A stretch of 64,000 bases of DNA from Bradyrhizobium sp. CB1717. GTDB taxonomy: Bacteria > Pseudomonadota > Alphaproteobacteria > Rhizobiales > Xanthobacteraceae. Shown here one piece after another: positions 10,703 to 18,799 of this stretch. The notes under the pieces were generated by a model. That model ran no database searches, was not told the DNA's origin, and saw only the letters and a list, made by a program, of their open reading frames with translations. The DNA lies in NCBI RefSeq assembly GCF_029714325.1, contig NZ_CP121666.1, positions 8,277,001 through 8,341,000 of the forward strand, in the 5' to 3' direction. Each line of letters opens with the position of its first letter. Positions within the stretch are counted from its first letter, which is position 1. Made by a program: the position numbers and the translations under genes.

Positions 10703-12892
10703 ATGCGTGACTGTTTGAACCACCGTGCAGGCTTTGACCGTGTCTTGATGACGGTCGCGGCAACCTTCCTCACGGTGTCGGCCGGCTCGGCGCTGGCGCA
10801 GGATCAGGCGCGCAGCAGCGCTGCCGAACTCGCGATCGAAGCCGCGATCCCGCGCCCCGAGCCCGCCAACGTTCCGCCCCCGACCGCTTCCGACATCAAG
10901 CTCGACACCACCGCCACGGTGCAGGATCCTGCCAAGGAAACTGCCAAAGAGCCCGTCAAGGCGGACGCCGCGCCCGCGCCCGACAAGGTCGAGACCAAGC
11001 CGTCCGACGTCGCCGCCACGCCCGCACCTGAGGCGCCGAAGAGCGAGACGGCCAAATCTGAGCCTGCCAAAACCGAGCCTGCCAAGGCTGACACTGCGAC
11101 AGCACCGCCGGCTCCCGCAGCGCCTGCCACTGCGGCGGCTCCGGCCGCCGAGCCGGTCAAGGCTGCCAGCAACGTTCCCGCCGCCGACCAGCCGGTCGCC
11201 GACAAGCTCAAGGACATCATCGGCGCCAAGACCTCGCGCCATTTCGACCGCAAGAACGAGCGCGCGGCGATCGAGAAGTTTTATGGCGCCCGCGACTTCG
11301 CGCCGGTGTGGACACAAGGCGGCAGCCTGACTGCCGCTGCCAAGGGCGTGATCGCGCGGCTCAAAGATGCGGCCTCCGACGGTCTCAATCCCGCCGACTA
11401 TCCGGCGCCGGATTTCGCCGCCGCCACGACGCCCGATGCGCTCGCCGACGCCGAGCTGAAGCTCACCGCCAGCATGTTCGACTATGCGCGCCAGGCCCAG
11501 AGCGGCCGCATGCACTGGTCGCAGGTCAGCGGCGACATCCTCTATCCCGAGCATCCGGTCGATCCGAGCGAGGTGCTCACCAAGGTCACGACCGCGACTG
11601 ACGCGTCCGCCGCGCTCGACAGCTACAACCCGCCGCACAAGCTCTACAAGGAGCTGAAGGCCAAGCTCGCGGAGCTCCGCGGCCAGGGCAGCGGCCCGGT
11701 GATCGAGATCGCCGACGGTCCTGCGCTGAAGTACACCCCGGCCGGCAAGAAGCAGGCGGAGATCGTCGTGGACGATCCGCGCGTCCCGCAGCTGCGCGCC
11801 AAGCTCGGCATCGCCGAGAACGCCAGCGACAGCCGCTATGACGCTGCGGTCGCCGAAGCCGTGCGCAAATTCCAGAGCGGCGCCGAGATGAAGCCGACCG
11901 GCATCCTCGACGACAAGACCGTCAAGGCGCTCAACACCCCCAAGCGCGACAAGCAGATCGACACCGTGCTGGTGAACATGGAGCGCTGGCGTTGGCTGCC
12001 GCGCGACCTCGGCGTGCCCGCGCTGGGCGATGCCTATGTCATCCTCAACATTCCCGACTACACGCTGAAGGTGATGCAGCGCGGCCAGCAGGTCTGGACC
12101 ACCCGCGTCGTCACCGGCAAGCCCGGCCAGCACGCCACCCCGTTGCTGACCGAGACGATGAAGTACATCACGGTCAACCCGACCTGGAACGTGCCGCCGT
12201 CGATCGTCTACAACGAGTATCTGCCGGCGCTTCAGCAGGACCCGACCGTGCTCCAGCGCATGGGCCTCAAGCTCGAGCAGAACCGCGACGGCTCGGTGCA
12301 CATCTCGCAGCCGCCCGGTGAAGCCAACGCGCTCGGCCGCATCCGCTTCAACTTCCCGAACAAGTTCCTGGTCTATCAGCACGACACGCCGGACAAGAAC
12401 CTGTTCGCCCGGGAAGACCGCGCCTTCAGCCATGGCTGCATGCGCGTCCAGAACCCGGATCAGTACGCCTCCGTGCTGCTCAACATCGCGATGCCGAACG
12501 ACAAGTACACGCCCGAGCGCGTGCGCAGCATGTACGGCAAGAGCGAGATCGACCTGAAATTCCCCACCCCGATCCCGGTCAACATCACCTATCAGACCGC
12601 GTTCGTGGACGACGCCGGCAAGCTGCAAATCCGCAAGGACGTCTATGGCCGCGACGCGACCATGATCAACATCCTGAAGAACGGCCGCGGCAAGGATCTC
12701 GAGAACGTCGTCGCGCACTCGCAGCCGAGCTATTCGCGCCCGGCGACCACCCTGCCCTCGGGCGTTGCGGTGGCCAACAATGGCGGCGGCTTCGGCTCGT
12801 CCGGTCCGAACTTCTTCGAGCGGCTGTTCGGAGCCCCGACCCCGCCGCCGGCTCCGGTCGGCCGCCGGCCGCAGCGGGTGTTCACCCGCTGA
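10703..12892 (+). CDS. Periplasmic L,D-transpeptidase (YcbB-like)
   Basis: Peptidoglycan cross-linking enzyme that forms 3-3 (meso-DAP to meso-DAP) bonds, or attaches proteins to the wall. The 729-residue product has a signal peptide (about residues 1-35, ending SALAQ), a long Pro/Ala/Lys/Glu linker to about residue 165, a YcbB-type N-terminal domain, a peptidoglycan-binding helical domain (VRKFQSGAEMKPTGILDDKTV) and a YkuD catalytic domain with SHGCMRV; catalytic Cys579, His577. The extreme length comes from the disordered linker. The C-terminal 60 residues are Pro/Gly-rich. Monocistronic; the next gene encodes another putative wall enzyme. Confidence 0.92.
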   Translation: MRDCLNHRAGFDRVLMTVAATFLTVSAGSALAQDQARSSAAELAIEAAIPRPEPANVPPPTASDIKLDTTATVQDPAKETAKEPVKADAAPAPDKVETKPSDVAATPAPEAPKSETAKSEPAKTEPAKADTATAPPAPAAPATAAAPAAEPVKAASNVPAADQPVADKLKDIIGAKTSRHFDRKNERAAIEKFYGARDFAPVWTQGGSLTAAAKGVIARLKDAASDGLNPADYPAPDFAAATTPDALADAELKLTASMFDYARQAQSGRMHWSQVSGDILYPEHPVDPSEVLTKVTTATDASAALDSYNPPHKLYKELKAKLAELRGQGSGPVIEIADGPALKYTPAGKKQAEIVVDDPRVPQLRAKLGIAENASDSRYDAAVAEAVRKFQSGAEMKPTGILDDKTVKALNTPKRDKQIDTVLVNMERWRWLPRDLGVPALGDAYVILNIPDYTLKVMQRGQQVWTTRVVTGKPGQHATPLLTETMKYITVNPTWNVPPSIVYNEYLPALQQDPTVLQRMGLKLEQNRDGSVHISQPPGEANALGRIRFNFPNKFLVYQHDTPDKNLFAREDRAFSHGCMRVQNPDQYASVLLNIAMPNDKYTPERVRSMYGKSEIDLKFPTPIPVNITYQTAFVDDAGKLQIRKDVYGRDATMINILKNGRGKDLENVVAHSQPSYSRPATTLPSGVAVANNGGGFGSSGPNFFERLFGAPTPPPAPVGRRPQRVFTR

Positions 12893-12984
12893 GGCCCGCC
12901 CGGCGCCTCATTTCCTGAAATTCTGCAATGAAATCAGCGCCCTCATCCCCAGATGGGGGCGCTTAACGTTAACCATTCTCCGAC

Positions 12985-13011
12985 CTGCCCTCAGGCAGCG
13001 GGCGTTTTTTT
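12985..13011 (+). terminator. Probable terminator of the L,D-transpeptidase gene
   Basis: A CTGCC-ctca-GGCAG hairpin (12985-12998) is followed after six bases by seven T residues (13005-13011). The stem is short and the gap to the T run unusual, so it is only probable. Confidence 0.45.
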
Positions 13012-13163
13012 GCCACAGTCAACCGTTTAGGATTGTAGCCTGACTTGGTTTGGGGGCGGGAAGGTCAACCTCGAATTAACCTTCTTGCTTTAAGAAAGCG
13101 TTCATCCTCTTTCGCGCGCTAACGGGGTTGGCGGGAGAGTCCATTTGAACGCTCGTCGACTGG

Positions 13164-14789
13164 GTGGGCTCATTCGTGCTGACTGGTCTTGCACGCCAAC
13201 TTGCTGTGCTGTCGTTGTCCCATGCGGGAGTGAAGGTCGGATCTCGGATCGGCCTCGCTTCCGTATTGCTGCTGGCTGCCGCCGGCTCGGTCCATAACGC
13301 CGCCGCGCTGAACGAGACCAAGACCCTCTCCTTCCACCACACCCATTCCGGCGAAGACCTCACGGTCACCTTCAAGCGCGACGGGCGCTATGACGAAGCC
13401 GCGCTGAAGCAGCTCAACCATTTCCTGCGCGACTGGCGCACCCAGGACGAGACGGTCATGGACCGTCACCTCTTCGACATCCTCTGGGAAGTCTACCGCG
13501 ACGTCGACGGCAAGCAGCCGATCCAGATCATCTCCTCCTACCGCTCCCCCGCCACCAACGCCATGCTCCGCCGCCGCTCCTCGGGCGTGGCGCGCTTCAG
13601 CCAGCACATGCTGGGCCATGCGATGGACTTCTACATCCCGGGCGTGCCGCTGGAGCAGATCCGCTTCGCCGGCCTGCGCCTGCAGCGCGGCGGCGTCGGT
13701 TTCTATCCGACCTCGGGCTCGCCCTTCGTGCATCTGGACACCGGCAGCATCCGGCACTGGCCGCGCATGACGCATGACCAGCTCGCCCGCGTCTTCCCGG
13801 ACGGGAAGACGGTGCATCTGCCGACCGACGGCACGCCGCTGAAGGGTTATGAGCTCGCCAGGGCCGAGATCGAGCGTCGCGGCAGCGGCGATGACGGCGC
13901 CAGCAAGCCGAACTTCTTCGCCGCTCTGTTCAAGAGCAAGTCGGCGCCGCCCGCCGCCAGCAGCAGCGACGAGGATGACGAGGGCGCGCCGGCCCCGGCC
14001 GCGAAGTCGTCCGGGCCGACGGTGGTCGCCGCCGCAGCCAAGCCGGCCGACCCGGTCCCGACCCCGCGCGCCAAGCCGCAGGTCGCCGCCACCCTCCAGC
14101 TCGCCTCGGCCGATGCGCAGCTCGTTGCGCCGCCCAAGCCGAAGCCCGCGCCCGTGGCTGACAAGCCCGCCGCCAAACCTGCCGAGGCCAAGCCGGAGAC
14201 CCCGGCCGACATCATCAATGCCCGCGGCTTCTGGGATGCCCCCGCCACGCCGCAGCAGGCCACGCCCGCCCAGGTCGCGGCGCTGAAGGCCCGCCAGGCG
14301 CTTGCCTCAGCGAGCGATCCGCAGCCAACCGCAAGCGTGTCTAGCGCAACTCTTCAGGCGCTGGCTTACGCGCCGGCCGCCTCCCCGGTCGACCGCAGCA
14401 ACGTTGTCGCCGCCTCCGCGCCGATCCCGCGCTCCGCCCGTCCGGGCACGCGCGGCGCGGCACCCGCCACCGAGATCAACAGTGTGGTCGGCAAGAGCGT
14501 CGACGGCATGGTCGCGACCGCGACCCGCCTGTCCGCGGCCAAGAACGAGAGCATCTGGCTCAAGATCGTGATGCTGTCGCCGAGCGCCAGCCGCGCGATG
14601 TCGGTCACGCTGATGGGCGAGCTCGATACGGCGGCGCTGCGCGGCTATTTCGTCAAGCCGCAGACGGTGATCGCGATGGGCTTCACCGAGGACCCCATGC
14701 CGGGCCTGTCCTGCGACAGCTTCTCGGGCAGCGCGACCGCGAAGCTCGAGACGACGTCGTTCGTCATGCGCACGGCCGCGCTGCGCTGA
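13164..14789 (+). CDS. DUF882 / YcbK (MepK-like) murein endopeptidase family protein
   Basis: Exported peptidase of family M15-like DUF882; in E. coli the relative MepK cuts 3-3 cross-links of peptidoglycan. The catalytic domain (about residues 50-215) shows the zinc-ligand pattern His148-X6-Asp155 (SQHMLGHAMDF) and His190 (FVHLD), preceded by SSYRSPATN. A signal sequence (GLASVLLLAAAGSVHNAAAL) lies near residues 28-50. The GTG start at 13164 is uncertain; GTG 13230 would give a tighter signal peptide. Residues 230-420 are Pro/Ala/Lys-rich linker, and a C-terminal domain of about 110 residues (WLKIVMLSPSASRAMSVTL...) is unassigned. Follows the L,D-transpeptidase, which makes the bonds this family cuts. 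Confidence 0.87.
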   Translation: MGSFVLTGLARQLAVLSLSHAGVKVGSRIGLASVLLLAAAGSVHNAAALNETKTLSFHHTHSGEDLTVTFKRDGRYDEAALKQLNHFLRDWRTQDETVMDRHLFDILWEVYRDVDGKQPIQIISSYRSPATNAMLRRRSSGVARFSQHMLGHAMDFYIPGVPLEQIRFAGLRLQRGGVGFYPTSGSPFVHLDTGSIRHWPRMTHDQLARVFPDGKTVHLPTDGTPLKGYELARAEIERRGSGDDGASKPNFFAALFKSKSAPPAASSSDEDDEGAPAPAAKSSGPTVVAAAAKPADPVPTPRAKPQVAATLQLASADAQLVAPPKPKPAPVADKPAAKPAEAKPETPADIINARGFWDAPATPQQATPAQVAALKARQALASASDPQPTASVSSATLQALAYAPAASPVDRSNVVAASAPIPRSARPGTRGAAPATEINSVVGKSVDGMVATATRLSAAKNESIWLKIVMLSPSASRAMSVTLMGELDTAALRGYFVKPQTVIAMGFTEDPMPGLSCDSFSGSATAKLETTSFVMRTAALR

Positions 14790-14827
14790 GGCTGTTAGCC
14801 CTCGCTCTATCCACGACCTTAGCCTCG

Positions 14828-14907
14828 TAGCCCGGATGAGCGCAGCGACATCCGGGAAAGCGGCGCGCGCTGCGACATCCCGGATATCGCTTCGCTCATC
14901 CGGGCTA
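14828..14907. repeat. 80-bp imperfect palindromic repeat
   Basis: The arms TAGCCCGGATGAGCG and CGCTCATCCGGGCTA are exact inverse complements at the two ends; the middle contains further copies of CATCCCGG-type sequence. The stop codon of the DUF1801 gene (14905-14907) is formed by the last three bases of the element, so the repeat has been inserted or has grown at the very end of a gene. Confidence 0.8.
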
Positions 14908-15399
14908 CAGGTTCACAGCTTCTATTTTCGCTTTCCCGCCCCGCCGATCCAGATGATAGGTCAGCGCCAGCGACAAGCAGACGGCGAGCTCCCGCTTTGG
15001 CAATTTGCCCGCCACCGGCAACAGCAAAGCCCTCGTCTGCCGATACTCGAACTGATCTGGAAAGCGCTCGCGAAAGGTGTCGACCAGCGTCGTCTTGCAG
15101 TTGAACAGAACGGCGGCGTGATCGGAATCCTTCAGGCGGCCGAGCCTGATCGTTGAGCCGCTGCCCGTCTCTTCGGTCAGATAGGCGGGCTCGCCCCATT
15201 TCAGGGTTTCGCTGAGCCGGCCGACCTCCTCATGCTCTGCGGCGGTCGCAAAGATCAGATCGCGCACCTGAAGGAGCCGCTTGCGCATCGGCGCCGGAAA
15301 GGCGTCGAAGGCCCGGCTCACCTCGCGCGGCAATATCGGCTCGGTCACAGTCTCACTCTCGATGGATCGGCAATCGGTCTCCGCCGTGCGCCAGATCAA
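14905..15399 (-). CDS. DUF1801 domain protein
   Basis: Small cytoplasmic protein of the DUF1801/YdhG group, which has a frataxin-like fold; some relatives have been proposed as iron chaperones but no role is established here. Family features are RKRLLQVRDLIFATAAE, ETLKWGEPAYLTE and DHAAVLFNCKTTLVDTF. The reading frame opens with TTG at 15397-15399, overlapping the cyclase stop; a GTG at 15346-15348 (VTEPILPREVSRAF) gives 147 residues and agrees better with where family similarity should begin. The 3' end is inside the palindromic repeat. Second gene of a probable two-gene operon with the cyclase. Confidence 0.8.
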   Translation of the reverse strand: MIWRTAETDCRSIESETVTEPILPREVSRAFDAFPAPMRKRLLQVRDLIFATAAEHEEVGRLSETLKWGEPAYLTEETGSGSTIRLGRLKDSDHAAVLFNCKTTLVDTFRERFPDQFEYRQTRALLLPVAGKLPKRELAVCLSLALTYHLDRRGGKAKIEAVNL

Positions 15400-17162
15400 G
15401 TCGGCAGGCCCGCCCGGAGAAGGCCAGCCTCATAGCGCTGACGATCGACCTCCCGCTTGTAATGCTGGGTCGCAAGATGATTGGCGACGGAAAATGCCGG
15501 CTCACGCTTGAGAACTTCGGCCGCGTGCGCGCCGGCAGCCACTGCATTGCCCATCTGCGCGAATATCCCGGCGAGGAACGCATGATGGGTGTGATCGGGG
15601 CGTGAGATCCGCGAGAACGCTTCGGCGGCTTCGGCGTATTTCTCGGCACAGTAATAGGCACGCCCGAGATGGCTCCAGAAGCGTTCCGGATGATACGGGT
15701 TGAGCCGCATCGCCTTCTTGATCCAGTCGATGCCCTCCTCCGGCCTCCCCAGCCAGGTCAGCAGTTCGCCCTGCTGCACCACCACGAGGTCATAATTCGG
15801 GTTGAGCGCGAGCGCGCGTTCCTGATGGTAAGTGGCCTTATCATGATCGTCGCGGTTCAGATTGAGTGCCGCGAGGATGCGATGGACGTCGCTGTCATTG
15901 TCATCGAGGCCCAGCGCGGTTTCCAGCTCTGAAGCCACCTGCTCAAAGGTAGCGTCGCGATCCGCGCACCAGCTATAGACCCAGGTCTGGCCCAGGACGC
16001 ACGCCTTCCACGCATGCGCGTGAGCATAGTTCGCGTCGAGCTCGAGCGCCCGGTCGAGCAGAAGCTGCGCCCGCGCATTGTCTTCGCGATTGGAGCGATG
16101 GTGCAAGACCTTCGCGGCCAGCACGCATTCATAGGCCGCCATGTTGTCCGTCGGCTTGCGGTTCGCGCGATCGTGCGTCGCCGCCTCGACACGGCCGGGC
16201 AACGTGGCGGCGATCGCCCGGGTCATCTCGTCCTGGATGGCGAAGATGTCCTTGAGCTCGCCGTCATAGCGCTCGGCCCAGATATGCCGATCCGTCTCCG
16301 CATCGATCAGCTGCACGGTGACGCGGACGCGATCCCCGGCCTTTCGCACGCTTCCCTCGATGACGTAGTCGACACCGAATTCGCGGCCGACGTCCTGTAC
16401 CTTAACCGACTTTCCCTTGTACACGAAGGTCGAGTTGCGCGAGATCACCAGCAGGTCGTGGAAGCGTGAAAGCTCGGTGATGATGTCCTCGGTCAAACCG
16501 TCTGCAAAGAACTCCTGCTCCGGATCGCCGCTCATGTTGGCGAAGGGCAGCACGGCGATTGACGGTTTCTTCGACTTGCCGGTCACCTTTGCAGCGGCCG
16601 TCGTGCCGGCTGGCGCGCTTGCCGACCCATCCTCCAATCGAATCCGGTAGACGCGGATGGCGCGCGCGATGTTCTTGACGTTCTGCTCGCCGATGTCCTC
16701 GAATGCGACACCATCGAGGCGCTGGCCCAGCTGGTCACGCACTGCGCTGGAGATGCAAATGCCTCCAGGCTCGGCCAGTGCCTCCAACCGTGCCGCGACG
16801 TTGACACCGTCGCCGAAAATGTCGTTCTGATCGACGATCACGTCGCCCAGATTGATACCGATGCGGAATTGTATCCATCGCGGCGGCGGGACATCGGCGT
16901 TGCGACGCCCCATCCGGCTCTGAATTTCAGCAGCGCACAACACGGCGTCGACGACGCTATGGAATTCGACGAGCAGGCCGTCGCCCGTCGTCTTGATGAT
17001 GCGGCCGTGATTTTTGGCAATCGCCGGATCGATGAGCTCGATCCGGTGGGTCTTGAGGCGCGCGAGCGTGCCACCCTCGTCGACCTCCATGAGCCGACTA
17101 AAGCCGACCATGTCAGCCGCGAGGACCGCGGCGAGCCTGCGCTCTGGTCCAGGCACATCCAT
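15396..17162 (-). CDS. Class III adenylate/guanylate cyclase with TolB_N-like domain and TPR repeats
   Basis: A 588-residue three-part protein. Residues 1-175 are a class III nucleotide cyclase domain (ERRLAAVLAADMVGFSRLM with the metal Asp; IIKTTGDGLLVEFHSV), expected to make cAMP or cGMP. Residues 200-335 resemble the N-terminal domain seen in TolB/FlgO-type proteins (PSIAVLPFANMSGDPEQEFF, YVIEGSVRKAGDRVRVTVQL). The rest is TPR repeats (NPNYDLVVVQQGELLTWLGR, NPYHPERFWSHLGRAYY). This architecture is common in Bradyrhizobium; the signal sensed is unknown. It has no membrane segment. The stop codon overlaps the first possible start of the DUF1801 gene. Confidence 0.9.
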   Translation of the reverse strand: MDVPGPERRLAAVLAADMVGFSRLMEVDEGGTLARLKTHRIELIDPAIAKNHGRIIKTTGDGLLVEFHSVVDAVLCAAEIQSRMGRRNADVPPPRWIQFRIGINLGDVIVDQNDIFGDGVNVAARLEALAEPGGICISSAVRDQLGQRLDGVAFEDIGEQNVKNIARAIRVYRIRLEDGSASAPAGTTAAAKVTGKSKKPSIAVLPFANMSGDPEQEFFADGLTEDIITELSRFHDLLVISRNSTFVYKGKSVKVQDVGREFGVDYVIEGSVRKAGDRVRVTVQLIDAETDRHIWAERYDGELKDIFAIQDEMTRAIAATLPGRVEAATHDRANRKPTDNMAAYECVLAAKVLHHRSNREDNARAQLLLDRALELDANYAHAHAWKACVLGQTWVYSWCADRDATFEQVASELETALGLDDNDSDVHRILAALNLNRDDHDKATYHQERALALNPNYDLVVVQQGELLTWLGRPEEGIDWIKKAMRLNPYHPERFWSHLGRAYYCAEKYAEAAEAFSRISRPDHTHHAFLAGIFAQMGNAVAAGAHAAEVLKREPAFSVANHLATQHYKREVDRQRYEAGLLRAGLPT

Positions 17163-17278
17163 AGCTCGGTCCCTTCACCGAGCACTCTAGCAGACCCGCG
17201 GATTTTGCCCAAGCGCGGGCCTCCGCAAATTGCGGCCCGGCGAGGCACTCTTACGGGTGAGGCGCGGTCCCGTCGCCT

Positions 17279-17551
17279 TCAGAGCATCCCCAGCGCCTGC
17301 ATGTAGGTCTCGAGGATGGTCTCGGCCTCGGCGCGCTCGTTGGGGTCCTGCTTGCGCAGGCGCACGATGGTGCGCAGCGCCTTGACGTCATAGCCGTTGC
17401 CCTTGCTCTCGGCATAGACGTCGCGGATGTCGTCGGAGATCGCCTTCTTCTCTTCCTCCAGCCGCTCGATGCGCTCGATGATGGATTTGAGCTGGTCCTT
17501 GGCAAATTTCGTCGCGGGTTCGTCGTCGCGGACGGCGGCGGAGGTGGCCAT
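17279..17551 (-). CDS. gapR: GapR family DNA-binding protein (DUF2312)
   Basis: Nucleoid-associated protein; in Caulobacter GapR clamps overtwisted DNA ahead of replication forks and transcription and stimulates topoisomerases. The product is 90 residues, the family length, with the core [20 protein letters not shown], then [20 protein letters not shown] and IVRLRKQD, a coiled coil plus basic C-terminal helices. The start at 17549-17551 ([11 protein letters not shown]) fits; an upstream in-frame ATG at 17596 would add 15 residues of no family character. It is a stand-alone gene downstream of the DUF1244 gene. Confidence 0.93.
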   Translation of the reverse strand: MATSAAVRDDEPATKFAKDQLKSIIERIERLEEEKKAISDDIRDVYAESKGNGYDVKALRTIVRLRKQDPNERAEAETILETYMQALGML

Positions 17552-17745
17552 CTTGGTACTCCCAATGGAACTGGCAAAACGAGGTGACGCCGGCATCCAC
17601 CGCGCGTGCTGGCAAAACCCTTAGGGTTCGTCCCCCCTGCGTTCAAGCAAGCATCGCGCTCGTCCACAGCGCGCCCACACCTTCCTGCGGCGGCTCGAAG
17701 AAAGCTGTTGTGTGGTGCGACTCAGGCGATGCGGACCGGGGCCTC

Positions 17746-18051
17746 TCAGTGACCGTGCGGATGGGCCTTCTTCATCGCCTCGAGCTGCTCGGGCGTGGCC
17801 GTGCCCTGGTGCTTCGCCTTCCAGGTCTCGTAGGGCATGCCGTAGACGGCCTCCCGGCTCTCGTCCTTGCTCAGGGCGACCCCTTGCGCGTCTGCGGCGT
17901 CCTTCAGCCAGTTGGACAGGCAGTTGCGGCAGAAGCCGGCCAGATTCATCAGGTCGATGTTCTGGACGTCCGTCCGGCTCCGCAAATGATCGACCAGGCG
18001 CCGGAAAGCGGCCGCCTCGAGCTCCGTTCTGGTTTTGTCGTCGATTGCCAT
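17746..18051 (-). CDS. DUF1244 family protein
   Basis: About 100 residues in the form starting MAIDDKTRTELEAAAFRRL (ATG 18049-18051); an in-frame ATG at 18087 would add 12. The family signature is present: AFRRLVDHLRSRTDVQNIDLM, then AGFCRNCLSNWLKDAA with its CxxC, and GMPYETWKAKHQ. The role of DUF1244 is unknown to me; the conserved Cys pair suggests metal or redox chemistry. The C-terminus ends HPHGH. Same orientation as gapR but separated by 194 bases. Confidence 0.88.
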   Translation of the reverse strand: MAIDDKTRTELEAAAFRRLVDHLRSRTDVQNIDLMNLAGFCRNCLSNWLKDAADAQGVALSKDESREAVYGMPYETWKAKHQGTATPEQLEAMKKAHPHGH

Positions 18052-18217
18052 AGCTGGATCCCTCGGCTCGCCCTTAGACATCGTCACCCTTACGGGATCA
18101 GGTGGGGTCCTGTCACAGATTTTGCCACATCGCGGTGCAAACGGGCCAAAGCGCGGCCTGGGGCAGTTCCCCGGCCCTACGCCAAATCGTCAATGATCTG
18201 GTATACCTTCCGCAACA

Positions 18218-18799
18218 ATGATTGCCGAATCTCCCCGCTTCCCGCTTCGCCTGCTCGCCCGGTTGGTCCCGGTGCTGGCGGTCGCCCTGCTGTGCCTCTG
18301 GGCCAGCCCGGCGTCCGCCGATTTCCGCCTCTGCAACAACACCTCGAGCCGGGTCGGCATCGCGCTCGGCTACAAGGACGCCGAAGGCTGGACCACGGAG
18401 GGCTGGTGGAACATCTCGTCCCGCTCCTGCGAGACGCTGCTGCGGGGCACGCTGGTCGCCCGCTATTACTACATCTACGCCATCGACTATGACCGCGGCG
18501 GCGAATGGTCGGGCCAGGCCTTCATGTGCTCGCGCGACAAGGAATTCACCATCCGCGGCACCGAGGATTGCCTGGCACGCGGCTATGACCGCACCGGCTA
18601 TTTCGAAGTCGATACCGGCGAGCAGCGCGCCTGGACGGTGCAGCTCACCGATGCCAACGAACAGCCGGCGCAGCAGCGCGTGCCTGGCCTGCCCGGACCG
18701 GTTGGCCCGGGCGGCGTTCCGGGTTTGCCCAATGTCCCGCCCGGTGCTACGCCCCCGGGCTCGCCCGGCCTGCCACCCCCTTCCGGAAATAAGCCATGA
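18218..18799 (+). CDS. Secreted DUF1036 protein with collagen-like tail
   Basis: A 193-residue exported protein: signal peptide (residues 1-35, ending SPASA), then a DUF1036 domain (DFRLCNNTSSRVGIALGYKD, GWWNISSRSCETLLRG, with four Cys that may form disulfides). From about residue 150 the chain becomes a Gly-Pro-rich, collagen-like tail (GLPGPVGPGGVPGLPN, PPGATPPGSPGLPPP). Function unknown; DUF1036 proteins are periplasmic. Its TGA shares bases with the ATG of pyruvate kinase (ATGA at 18796-18799), so the two are translationally coupled, a curious pairing of an exported protein with a glycolytic enzyme. Confidence 0.88.
   Translation: MIAESPRFPLRLLARLVPVLAVALLCLWASPASADFRLCNNTSSRVGIALGYKDAEGWTTEGWWNISSRSCETLLRGTLVARYYYIYAIDYDRGGEWSGQAFMCSRDKEFTIRGTEDCLARGYDRTGYFEVDTGEQRAWTVQLTDANEQPAQQRVPGLPGPVGPGGVPGLPNVPPGATPPGSPGLPPPSGNKP

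Noticed and set aside
10682..12718. 678-residue minus-strand frame opposite the L,D-transpeptidase gene
   Set aside because: Shadow of a strong gene; no ribosome-binding site or family character.
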